Assembly (NCBI GenBank): GCA_020431915.1
Contig: JAGQHJ010000006.1
Span: 1-61,811, forward strand
Origin: Cyanobacteria bacterium HKST-UBA04
GTDB lineage: Bacteria > Cyanobacteriota > Vampirovibrionia > Vampirovibrionales > JAGQHJ01
Reading direction: 5' to 3'
DNA length: 61,811 nucleotides
Position 1 is the first letter of the stretch. The number at the start of each line of letters is the position of its first letter. The notes beneath the pieces are model-generated. The model was not told the origin of the DNA and ran no database searches. It was given only the letters and a program-made list of their open reading frames with translations. Shown in pieces: positions 44,265-52,052 of this stretch. The position numbers were made by a program, and so were the translations under genes.

Positions 44265-44350
44265 ACTTGTAGTATCGGTCTATTTGGGCAAAACAACAAG
44301 ATCAACGGCCGATATCTTTGGCGTTGGCCGGGCCAAGGGGTTAGCGACGG

Positions 44351-44379
44351 CAGACGTCCGGCCAAAAAACGGCTATAAT
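44351..44379 (+). promoter_or_regulatory. Promoter giving a probable leaderless transcript
   Basis: CAGACG at 44351-44356 and a perfect TATAAT at 44374-44379 are 17 bp apart. The ATG of the first binding-protein gene is at 44386, only 6 bases after the -10, so transcription would start at or next to the start codon. No ribosome-binding site fits in that space. Confidence 0.5.
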
Positions 44380-44385
44380 AGTCCT

Positions 44386-45273
44386 ATGTTCAAGGTGTTT
44401 TGCGAGCTTGTTTGTCCCATGTGCCTAAAGCCGGCCCGTGCCAACCGAATGGTTTTGTGGGTGGCTTTGGCTGCCACGGCCTTGTTGGCAATGGCGGCCA
44501 TGGTTTTTGGCGGCTGCCAACCCAAGGGCGAGCCAGCCCCCGACAATCAGCTTGAAGCGGTCCGGCAACGCGGGTATTTGGTGATTGGCTGCAAGTACGA
44601 CTCGCCCCCGTTTGGTTACCTGGACACGGATGGCCACGTCAAGGGGTTTGAAATCGATCTGGGTCGCCTGTTGGCCGACAAGGTGTTGGGTGACCCCAAT
44701 GCCGTGAAGTTTGTCCAGGTTAATACCTCCACCCGGATTGCCGCCCTCGATGCCAAGCATGTGGATCTGGTCCTGGCTACCATGACCATTACCGAGGAAC
44801 GCAAGGAAAAGGTGACGTTTTCCCCCACCTATTACACGGCGGCTCAGGCCGTTATGGTCAAGGCCGACAGCGCCTACCGGCGTGTGGCGGATTTGGACGG
44901 CAAGCCGGTGGCCTTTGTGCTGGGGGCTACCAGCGAGGCCCGGCTCAAGAAAAACATTCCCCAGGCCAAGCTGTTGGGGTTCAAGGCAACCACCGAGGCC
45001 TTCAGTGCCTTTAACGCCGGTCGTGCCCAGGCTTTCAGCACGGATGATTCGATTTTGTACGGCTTTGTGTCGGAGTACTGCGGCGTTAAGCTGCTTGAAG
45101 ATCGCCTGAGCGAGGAGCCTTACGGTATGGCCTTTCGCAAGGATGATTCGGCAAAGCCTTTGGTGGCGGCGGTTTCTTCAGCCCTGGAGCAACTGCTGGC
45201 CGCTGGCGAGGTGGCACAACTAAAAGCCAAGTGGATGCGCACCAACCCGCCCGACACGTGCGCCAAACCGTAG
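44386..45273 (+). CDS. Amino-acid-type solute-binding lipoprotein, copy 1
   Basis: A 295-residue family 3 periplasmic binding protein (SBP_bac_3). A hydrophobic leader is followed by a lipobox ending in FGGC-Q, so the mature protein is a lipoprotein anchored in the periplasm. The binding domain follows with RQRGYLVIGCKYDSPPFGYL, VKGFEIDLGRLLAD, and VDLVLATMTITEERKEKVTFS, all typical of amino-acid binding proteins. The frame extends back to 43945, but that part lies antisense to the preceding gene; 44386 is chosen for the leader and the abutting promoter. It is the first of three paralogs. No permease or ATPase gene is nearby. Confidence 0.88.
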   Translation: MFKVFCELVCPMCLKPARANRMVLWVALAATALLAMAAMVFGGCQPKGEPAPDNQLEAVRQRGYLVIGCKYDSPPFGYLDTDGHVKGFEIDLGRLLADKVLGDPNAVKFVQVNTSTRIAALDAKHVDLVLATMTITEERKEKVTFSPTYYTAAQAVMVKADSAYRRVADLDGKPVAFVLGATSEARLKKNIPQAKLLGFKATTEAFSAFNAGRAQAFSTDDSILYGFVSEYCGVKLLEDRLSEEPYGMAFRKDDSAKPLVAAVSSALEQLLAAGEVAQLKAKWMRTNPPDTCAKP

Positions 45274-45356
45274 CGGCCCGTTGCGGCTTTTTTGTTTTGT
45301 TCGTCTCTGCCTTGTTACCGTCTGCCTTAACCTAAATTTTTGAGCGGTACCGTTTG

Positions 45357-46220
45357 ATGAGATTACTGGGCTTTCTATCACGAGATTGGTCGGCTGGGCG
45401 TTGGCCCGGTTTGTTGGTGGCGGGAGTATTGGGGCTGGTTTTATTGATGGCCGGTCTGCAGGCTTGTCGCCTGCCGGGTCAGGGCGGGGGCGATCAATTG
45501 GCCCAGGTCAAGGCACGGGGGTACTTGCGGGTGGGTACCCTGTATACCATTAAGCCCTTTGGCTATCTCGACGATACCGGCCGGCCCGTCGGCTTTGACA
45601 TCGACTTGATTAAGGCCATTAGTCAACGGTTGCTGGGGCAATCCAGCCATGTCGAGTTTGTTGAAACCCATGTCCCGAACCGGGTCAGTGCATTAAACAG
45701 CAAGCAGGTGGATTTCATTTTGGGCGTGGTCGTCATCACGCCGAGTCGCATGGCCCGGATGGAGTTTACGCAGGCCTACCACCATGCCCCGCTTCGGTTG
45801 GTGGTGCGCAAGGACAGTCTCTATAAAACCGCTGCCGACTTGACGGGCAAGCCGGTCGGGTTTTTGCTGGGGGGCACCAGCGACACGGCCCTGCATCGGC
45901 ATCATCCCGGTTATAAACTAAGCGGGTTTAAAAACGTGCCGACGGAATACCATGCCCTGCTTGATGGTCGCCTGCAAGCCTTTGGGGTACCCGAGGGGGT
46001 AGGGTACGGGCTAATGGCCCGTTCCTGCCAAATTCGTTTGTTGCCCGATGCCATTGAGGCCCAGCGCTATGGGGTGGCTTTCCGAAAGGACCCGGCCACC
46101 GACACGTTGCGCCAAGCCGTCAATACCATTATTGCCGAGCTGGAGGCCGACGGGACACTTAAGGCCCTGCGTGAAAAGTGGCTCCAGGAACCTTCCCCTG
46201 ACCGGTGCACGTCTTCCTAG
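45357..46220 (+). CDS. Amino-acid-type solute-binding lipoprotein, copy 2
   Basis: A 287-residue paralog. The leader ends in LMAGLQAC, a lipobox-like site before Cys. The binding domain reads KARGYLRVGTLYTIKPFGYL, PVGFDIDLIKAISQRLL, NSKQVDFILGVVVITPSRM. In the ligand region AHHH-type residues replace the usual Ser/Thr-Asp pair (QAYHHAPLRLVV), so the ligand may differ from that of copy 1. I start at the ATG at 45357, one codon after a TTG. The last part overlaps the track frame of copy 3, but the real start of copy 3 is 128 bp after this stop. Confidence 0.88.
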   Translation: MRLLGFLSRDWSAGRWPGLLVAGVLGLVLLMAGLQACRLPGQGGGDQLAQVKARGYLRVGTLYTIKPFGYLDDTGRPVGFDIDLIKAISQRLLGQSSHVEFVETHVPNRVSALNSKQVDFILGVVVITPSRMARMEFTQAYHHAPLRLVVRKDSLYKTAADLTGKPVGFLLGGTSDTALHRHHPGYKLSGFKNVPTEYHALLDGRLQAFGVPEGVGYGLMARSCQIRLLPDAIEAQRYGVAFRKDPATDTLRQAVNTIIAELEADGTLKALREKWLQEPSPDRCTSS

Positions 46221-46347
46221 CCCTTGCTGGTGGTTGTCTTTGGCCGATCTGGTGTTGTACGGCATTAAATGGGATGATAAAAAAATCGGGCGGCTGGTTT
46301 TCATGCAAACAGACCCAAGTCGTCGACAGCTTCCGTTTAGGATACAG

Positions 46348-47289
46348 ATGATGCGGCCAAGTTGTTTCATTCGTCAGGTTTTGTTCGGGGATGCCGAGTA
46401 TACCGGGTATGCCGGGTGCTTTGTGCGTTTTGTGCATTTTGCGCGTGTTGGCCTTGCGTCAGGCCGTTGCCTGTTGGTACGGACGGTTGCCCTGCTGTTG
46501 CTGGGGTTGCTTGTTGTGTCGTTGCCATGCCTGACAGGCTGTGGTGAGAACCCGAACCAGGATCGCCTCGAGCTGATTCGGCAACGGGGTTATATTCGGG
46601 TAGGCACCGAGATGGCCTTGCCCCCGTTTGCCTATATGGACGAGTCCGGGCAGTTGCAGGGGTTTGACATCGATTTGATTAAGGCCATTAGCCGGGCCCT
46701 GGTGGGCCGTGACGATAACATCGAATTTGTCGAGGTACGCACGGTCAACCGTGCCGCTGCCCTCAATGCCCGGCAGGTGGATTTTGTCGTGGCGGTTTGC
46801 ACCATTACCGAGCCCCGAAAAAAAATCTATCGGTTTACCAAGCCCTACCATGTGGCCTATTTTCGGCTGCTGGTTCGAAAAGACAGCCCGTACCAGGACG
46901 TGGCCGATTTGCATGGGCGGAAGGTCGGGTTTTTGGTTCCGGGCGTGGCCAACATGGTGCTGCATGAAACCCATCCCGAGTTTGATTTAATTGGGTTTAA
47001 CACGGTGCCTGCCGAATTTAAGGCCCTGCTGGGCAAGCAAATTGAGGCGTTTGGAACCCAGGAGGCCACCATATACGGGTATGTCCGTCGCAGTGATTGC
47101 CAGGTTCGGTTTTTGCCCAACAAGGTGAAGGAGCAGCCTTACGGGGTGGCCTTGCGCAAGGACCCGACCACGGATGCGCTGACTGACCTCCTGAACCAGA
47201 AGATTGATGCGTGGCAGACCGACGGGTTTTTGCAGGGCCTGCGCGATAAATGGTTGCGCATGCCGGATTGTCATACCGCCGCCCCATAA
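46348..47289 (+). CDS. Amino-acid-type solute-binding lipoprotein, copy 3
   Basis: A 313-residue paralog. The start is taken at two adjacent ATGs (46348/46351), with AGGATACAG just upstream. The leader is long (about 45 residues) and ends with the lipobox LTGC-G. The binding domain is closest to copy 2 (IRQRGYIRVGTEMALPPFAYM, LQGFDIDLIKAISRAL, NARQVDFVVAVCTITEPRK). Together the three genes form a duplication series pointing the same way. The longer track frame from 46048 begins inside copy 2 and is not the real start. Confidence 0.88.
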   Translation: MMRPSCFIRQVLFGDAEYTGYAGCFVRFVHFARVGLASGRCLLVRTVALLLLGLLVVSLPCLTGCGENPNQDRLELIRQRGYIRVGTEMALPPFAYMDESGQLQGFDIDLIKAISRALVGRDDNIEFVEVRTVNRAAALNARQVDFVVAVCTITEPRKKIYRFTKPYHVAYFRLLVRKDSPYQDVADLHGRKVGFLVPGVANMVLHETHPEFDLIGFNTVPAEFKALLGKQIEAFGTQEATIYGYVRRSDCQVRFLPNKVKEQPYGVALRKDPTTDALTDLLNQKIDAWQTDGFLQGLRDKWLRMPDCHTAAP

Positions 47290-47621
47290 CCGTCCCGTCC
47301 CTGCACGCGTGCGCAGCCTTAATCTTTTTATAAGGGTTCAGGGGGCAATTGTGCGGCCATGCGGGGTTTAATTTATATATAAGATATAAATAAGATAAGC
47401 GACAACCAGCGACATACAGGATAAACCGCACCCGACTGCGGTGGGACATCTTAAACGCCAGTTAGCGACTCCAGTTAGCGACTATAGTGTAAAACGTCAA
47501 AGGGACACCCAAAACCGAACCAGCCGCGGCACCCGTGCTTTCCATGCCGTGGCGGCTTGGTAACAAGCGACGCGGCACCATGGACCCGGTGCCCTACCCC
47601 GGTAAGGGGCAAGCAACCCCC
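47290..47621. other. Intergenic region, no gene
   Basis: Nothing coding is supported. A run of TATATATAAGATATAAATAAG near 47373-47395 is AT-rich and could hold a promoter. TTAGCGACT occurs twice at 47462-47482 as a short direct repeat. Confidence 0.3.
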
Positions 47622-47942
47622 CTAGTGAAGGGAACGAGATTGAGCGTTATTCCATCCCCTATTCCATCCCCTATTCCATGCCTTATTCCATGCGTGTCCC
47701 GACCACGGCCTTGTGCCGGTCCCAGGACCATTCAAGATACAACTCAAGGTACCGTCCATGCAGACCGGCTGATTGATGCCCTGCGGGCTATCGTGCTTTG
47801 TGCCCAAAACTTGCTGCTGTGGCTGATCGCCTGCCGCCCATCCTTGGTGCCATTGCCATGCCGGGTTTGTGTTGGCCCCACCCCCTTTATTGCCGTCTCC
47901 CGTTTTCACCGCTGAAGTGCCTTGGCCGTACTCCTTAGCCAT
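47622..47942 (-). CDS. Small Trp/Gly-rich hypothetical protein
   Basis: A 106-residue frame. AGAGGAG lies 5-8 bases before a cluster of starts (GTG-ATG-ATG at 47948, 47945, 47942); I take the last ATG. The product is polar with Gly, Gln and Thr (GDGNKGGGANTNPAWQWHQG) and ends in a tandem Arg-Gly-Trp-Asn repeat that corresponds exactly to the 12-bp DNA repeat at 47649-47696. Keeping the repeat in frame, and the good ribosome-binding site, argue for a real gene. There is no signal peptide. No family is recognised. Confidence 0.45.
   Translation of the reverse strand: MAKEYGQGTSAVKTGDGNKGGGANTNPAWQWHQGWAAGDQPQQQVLGTKHDSPQGINQPVCMDGTLSCILNGPGTGTRPWSGHAWNKAWNRGWNRGWNNAQSRSLH
47649..47696 (-). repeat. 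12-bp tandem repeat, four copies
   Basis: Units 47649-47660, 47661-47672, 47673-47684 and 47685-47696 share ATTCCAT and a variable end (CCCCT, CCCCT, GCCTT, GCGTG). On the minus strand they encode RGWN-type repeats. The unit is a multiple of three, so copy-number change would lengthen rather than disrupt the small protein. Confidence 0.9.
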
Positions 47943-47976
47943 CATCACTCCTCTTCAGGCCGACAAGCTTCAGCAT

Positions 47977-48096
47977 GGGTCACCCAGGGCGTCCTGTCCT
48001 AGGTTTGTTTCACAGCCCCTAACCTCACCCTTGGGTGACCCCCCTTTTACCGTCGCTTTCTTCCCACAGCCCTGACTCTCCTCTCGGGGCTGTGGG
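47977..48096. other. Two successive inverted repeats
   Basis: GGGTCACCCA (47977-47986) pairs with TGGGTGACCC (48032-48041), and CCCACAGCCC (48063-48072) pairs with GGGCTGTGGG (48087-48096), both perfect over 10 bp. They lie between two minus-strand genes. Neither is followed by a T-run, so they may be RNA-processing sites, operators or mRNA-stability elements. Confidence 0.5.
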
Positions 48097-48149
48097 TCGT
48101 GCACGGTTTGTATGGTCGTACACGGCCCCGCTTATTGAGCCCGTGGCGG

Positions 48150-48785
48150 TTATGCGGTTGTTGTTCTTGCGTGTTGCAACTGCCACGCCGATACCCCATG
48201 GGCCACCCGGGCGGCAATCGTTTGTTCCACCGCAAGTTGATCTGCGTCGGGGCCCAGGTCGAAATACCGGTAGCCCGTCTCGTGGCCAAAGTCCTTGGGC
48301 GCTGCCGTCATGCGTTCAAAGGCATTGAGCCAGCTAGGCTTCTTGGTATTGAACAAGGCCAGGGCCTTGGCCGATCCGTTGGCATGGGCCAGCATCTGGA
48401 AGGTATCGGGGCTAAAAATTAACCGGGCGATGCGACGGGCCTGAATGTCGTCAAACAGATGAGTGGATCGCTGGTCAGCTGGTAAATCCAGCAGGCCACC
48501 CGGTGCACGAAAAGGCTTGGCCAGCAGTGGGCTATGGCCAATGACCTTGGGCTGGAATAAATCGGCGGTCTGCAACCGCTGGGGCAGGGTATCGGCCGTC
48601 AGGCCAAAGGCTTCGAGCACAGCCGTGCCAAAGGTGTTTTTGGAAAAATCCATGGCTACCGCTACGTCGGGTTTTTGATCATCGATCAGGTCCACCCCGA
48701 TTAGGGCGCCGGTGGGTTTGACACGGAAGGTGAACCGGCCAAACGAAGGCTGGTACTGTGGCAGAAAGGTAGGAATCGTAATCAT
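48150..48785 (-). CDS. Hypothetical protein with N-terminal FGR motif
   Basis: A 211-residue protein. It opens MITIPTFLPQYQPSFGRF-TFRV, then a soluble body with mixed strands (ALIGVDLIDD, VAVAMDFSKNTF) and C-terminal helices. The Phe-Gly-Arg motif near the N-terminus is also found in the hypothetical protein at 14593-15135. No catalytic motif or signal peptide is seen. The ATG lacks a strong ribosome-binding site. Function unknown. Confidence 0.6.
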   Translation of the reverse strand: MITIPTFLPQYQPSFGRFTFRVKPTGALIGVDLIDDQKPDVAVAMDFSKNTFGTAVLEAFGLTADTLPQRLQTADLFQPKVIGHSPLLAKPFRAPGGLLDLPADQRSTHLFDDIQARRIARLIFSPDTFQMLAHANGSAKALALFNTKKPSWLNAFERMTAAPKDFGHETGYRYFDLGPDADQLAVEQTIAARVAHGVSAWQLQHARTTTA

Positions 48786-49331
48786 GACATCGCACGCCCA
48801 AACTTAATTTAAACCCAGGGACAATGAGAAAACAGGTTAGCCAAACAACGTTGGTAAAGTAAAATTACTAAATATATAGTTTCTATATCACAGCACAGTG
48901 TACTGATGACACGAAGGTATACTATAGCCAGTTTTCCCAGCAAATGCAAGGGGATTGTATCGGCTCGTAAACAGGGCGGGGCGCGACGAAGAGGGCGGTG
49001 CTGGTTGTTTTGGCTGTATTGCTTGGCGTTTGTAAAACTGTCGCGTTACTTTATTTTTTGCTTGTATTATCGTGGTACAACTATTACCCAGGTTTACTGC
49101 TGTTGCCGTTTGCCCTGTTTCTGGCTGTCCGTGGACGGTGGGATGTTTGATAAAGGGCGAATTCGGCCGGTGAATCGGGGGTTTTGGGGGATGTGTCGCG
49201 ACCCAAAACCCGTTTGGCCCCTTTAGCGATTTTACCGATGCGGTCTGGCCATGGCGTTCTTCCCTTCCCCCTTTTCCCATGCACTTCCGCCATGGTTGCT
49301 TTAATTCAATCCTAGCGAGCTGTCCGAGTTG
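48786..49331. other. Intergenic region, no gene
   Basis: No coding frame is supported over these 546 bp. An AT-rich patch at about 48858-48895 could hold a minus-strand promoter for the gene to its left. The plus-strand ORF at 48906-49226 lacks a ribosome-binding site and is not called. Confidence 0.3.
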
Positions 49332-50705
49332 ATGACCAACCCCGTTGCGTTACCGTTGTTGGTGCGTGCCACCGAAAAATTCCAGGAATACGGCCTGGTG
49401 AACAAAGGCGTATTGGAGGTGGTTGGGGTGGATGTGCCCATGATCGGGTTGGCCCGTAATCCGGCGGAACGCAAGGAGGTGCTGTTTCGCCAGACGGTTA
49501 TTTTGGTGGCGGCGTTTATGCTGGCCCCGTTGCATGCCTATTTCTTTCGCAACCACTATGCCCGCCGTGCCCGTATTCCCAAGGAGCTGATGCGCTTCAG
49601 TTACGAGCACCTGCTTTCGGGCAAGGCGTTTGCGCATGGGCTGGGCGATTTCTTAAAAACCGTCACCCCAAAAACCCGACGCGCTATTCGGCGGTTGGCG
49701 CAGACCACGGTGGTCTCTCCCCACGGCAGCCTGCACAAGCGTATTCTGGATGCCAAAACCAACATGATGACGGTCGACTTGATGCTGGAAGGGTTGATTT
49801 TCGCCAACCTTGGGTTTATCAAGAATGCCTTTGGCCGCTTGATTACGGGCAAGAAACAGTTTACAGGCGAAATGGGGGTGGTCAGCCAGAACACCCTCGA
49901 TGCGATGTATGCCCGCCGGCACAACCAGGCCGGGCAGCAGAATCCGATTGCCCAAAAATGCCTGTCCCTTTTCCAGCGTTGGGGCCCCACGGCCATGGCC
50001 GTTGCCGGTACCCCCTTGTTGGCTCAGGCCATGAAACGGGCGGTCTACAAGCAGGCTTCGCCTAACCCGGTATTGAACCGGATGTACCGCTTTCTTAGAA
50101 GCCATGCCCGCCATTTTGACTACAAGGAAGGCTTGATGCTGGGGTTGGGGCCCATCCTGTTCATCGGGATTCTCAACGACGTGGGGGACGTGATGGCAGC
50201 CAGAAGCCCCCATGAGCGACGCGAGGTGTTTCTCAAGCGCCTGCCGGTCACGGTTACCTTTTTCTTTGGCGATCTGATCTGGATGGGCCTGATGGCCAAG
50301 GCCTTCAGTAAGCGGCTTGGCGTGCCCGTGACCCGGTGGATTACCCATGCCATTGCCAAGGCCCCGGCGGGCAAAAAAGTGAAGGCTGGAAAATGGGCCA
50401 GCCTGTTTTATGCCGCCAGCTTTCTGCTCAACGTAGCCACGGTTAGTGCCGTTATTGTGGCCAACAACCGGTTGACCACGCGAAAGGTCCGACAAGAGGC
50501 CAAAGCCCTTAAGGCGCCACCCATGCCCATGCCTCCGCCTCTGCCTCTGTCTCCGCCTCCGGTTTTGGTGCCGTCACGCCCGCCGGGGGTTGCAACCCAA
50601 TGGTCGGGTTATCCCCTGGTTCGTTCGTTGGTGCCGGTCTATTGGGGTGTACCCATGAACGTGAATATGAATGGAGAAAACGCACCGGCCAGCTCAAAAA
50701 CCTAA
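49332..50705 (+). CDS. Hypothetical multi-pass membrane protein
   Basis: A 457-residue protein; the ATG at 49332 is preferred to the TTG one codon earlier. Hydrophobic segments occur near residues 50-75 (QTVILVAAFMLAPLHAYFF), 145-165, 270-290 (LGLGPILFIGILNDVG), 305-335 (VTVTFFFGDLIWMGLMAKAF) and 365-385 (LFYAASFLLNVATVSAVIVA), separated by basic loops with many Arg and Lys. A Pro-rich C-terminal tail (PPMPMPPPLPLSPPPV) follows. No transporter signature is recognised. It lies upstream of the minus-strand sigma factor (82 bp between convergent stops). Confidence 0.65.
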   Translation: MTNPVALPLLVRATEKFQEYGLVNKGVLEVVGVDVPMIGLARNPAERKEVLFRQTVILVAAFMLAPLHAYFFRNHYARRARIPKELMRFSYEHLLSGKAFAHGLGDFLKTVTPKTRRAIRRLAQTTVVSPHGSLHKRILDAKTNMMTVDLMLEGLIFANLGFIKNAFGRLITGKKQFTGEMGVVSQNTLDAMYARRHNQAGQQNPIAQKCLSLFQRWGPTAMAVAGTPLLAQAMKRAVYKQASPNPVLNRMYRFLRSHARHFDYKEGLMLGLGPILFIGILNDVGDVMAARSPHERREVFLKRLPVTVTFFFGDLIWMGLMAKAFSKRLGVPVTRWITHAIAKAPAGKKVKAGKWASLFYAASFLLNVATVSAVIVANNRLTTRKVRQEAKALKAPPMPMPPPLPLSPPPVLVPSRPPGVATQWSGYPLVRSLVPVYWGVPMNVNMNGENAPASSKT

Positions 50706-50787
50706 AAGGAAAGAGAAGGTCGATGCGTTTCAATGGAAAGAGGAGAAGGAAGGAGGAAGAAAAAAATTAGGTAGGGGCTGCCGAGGG

Positions 50788-51531
50788 CTAGTCCATCTGG
50801 TCCATTTCGCGCAGGTTGTCGCGAACCATGTCCAGCGAGGCTTGAACGATTCGGGTAACCCGGCTTGAGGAGAGACCGACGATGGAGGCAATTTCCTTGA
50901 CCTGCATGTTTCGGTAGAAGCGGTATTCCACGATGGTGCGCTCCTTGGGCGGCAGGTTCTCAATGGCCCGGCGGATGGCTCGGCCCAGTTCAACCACCTC
51001 AAGATGTTCTTCGGGGGTGGCGTTGCCGTCGCTAATGCAGTCGTAGCTCGAGTCGCCATCTTGGCCGTCGACAATGCTGTCGATCGACAGGATGGTTTCA
51101 TAGACGGCTTCACGGACTTTTTCCGGCGACTCCTTGTCGTCGTCGTCCTTGGCAGCCGCCTTGTTCTCTTCGGTCTTTTTCTCCTCAACCACTTTGCTGT
51201 GCTTCATCGTGTACCATTTGTAGCGGGCACGCAGCTCGTTACGAATGGCCCAGCGGGTTGCCGTGGCGATGTAGGAGATATTCAGCTTCTCGATGTCCTG
51301 GGCGGTTTTGCCCTCAAAAATATTTTGCACGGCAATCGTGCCAATGCTGACCAGTTCCTCGTAGTCAATCATATGGTTGGGAACCCGGCGATACTCGACC
51401 TTGGCAACGCGCTCGATGAGTTGCAGGTACTTGGCAATATAGCGATCGACCACCGTCAGTCGGCGGGCGCCGCCTCGGGTTAGGTTGTCAGCTTGGGGTT
51501 GCTTTTCCACTTTGGCCGTACTTCTTTCCAT
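50788..51531 (-). CDS. FliA/sigma-28-like sigma factor with an acidic insert
   Basis: A 247-residue sigma-70-family factor starting at 51531, where AAGGAGA precedes the ATG by 11 bases; the longer frame from 51612 is less likely. Region 2 is present (DYEELVSIGTIAVQNIF, ISYIATATRWAIRNELRARYKWY), as is region 4 (LPPKERTIVEYRFYRNMQVKEIASIVGLSSSRVTRIVQ). Between them, where FliA proteins have region 3, lies an acidic, Lys/Asp/Glu-rich linker of about 35 residues (EEKKTEENKAAAKDDDDKE). Order and length resemble FliA, and flhB lies 440 bp upstream in the same direction. It may direct flagellar or envelope genes. No anti-sigma FlgM was found. Confidence 0.88.
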   Translation of the reverse strand: MERSTAKVEKQPQADNLTRGGARRLTVVDRYIAKYLQLIERVAKVEYRRVPNHMIDYEELVSIGTIAVQNIFEGKTAQDIEKLNISYIATATRWAIRNELRARYKWYTMKHSKVVEEKKTEENKAAAKDDDDKESPEKVREAVYETILSIDSIVDGQDGDSSYDCISDGNATPEEHLEVVELGRAIRRAIENLPPKERTIVEYRFYRNMQVKEIASIVGLSSSRVTRIVQASLDMVRDNLREMDQMD

Positions 51532-52052
51532 TGTTTGGTGGGTCTCCTTGAGGGGTCGCACCCTGTGCTGGCACTGATGAAGTGGCGCAGAACTCCGAGG
51601 GGACTGGTTCAAGGGATCGTTTCGTCAGGAGTGTTTTAATGATGTATTTCGGCAAAACGGGGATGGGGAAAGCCGAGAGAGAATCATTACACTGGACAGG
51701 TTGACGTGATAAGGGGACTGCAAGAGGTTGTGGCTACAATTGACTTTGTTGGGAAGCGAACGAATCACGCGTGTCCTGGCGAAAGACTCCTTGACCTGCT
51801 GCTGCCGTGGCTTTTAAGTAACTTAAAGCCCTGGCAATCCGCAGAGGTCGCACTTCGCAGAACGGTTGGCCCACTCTATTAGGTACTAGACCTTAACATA
51901 CCAGTTCATCCTGCACAATTATCAGGTAACAATTGTTTGAGAGAGGATATAACCGGGATATGAGGGGTTGGCCGTTTGCTTCAGGCTGTAGGGTGGAGGT
52001 GTTTCATTTCGTCGGCACAAAAGGCTGTGAATAAAAGTTTGTGCTACCGAAA
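51532..52052. other. Intergenic region between sigma factor and flhB
   Basis: No gene is supported. These 521 bp include the possible upstream extension of the sigma-factor frame. No promoter stands out on the minus strand, and no repeat is visible. Confidence 0.3.

Noticed and set aside
46048-46347. The longer start of the third binding-protein gene
   Set aside because: The first 100 codons of that frame overlap the coding sequence of the second copy in another frame and lack family similarity; the lipobox leader begins near 46348.
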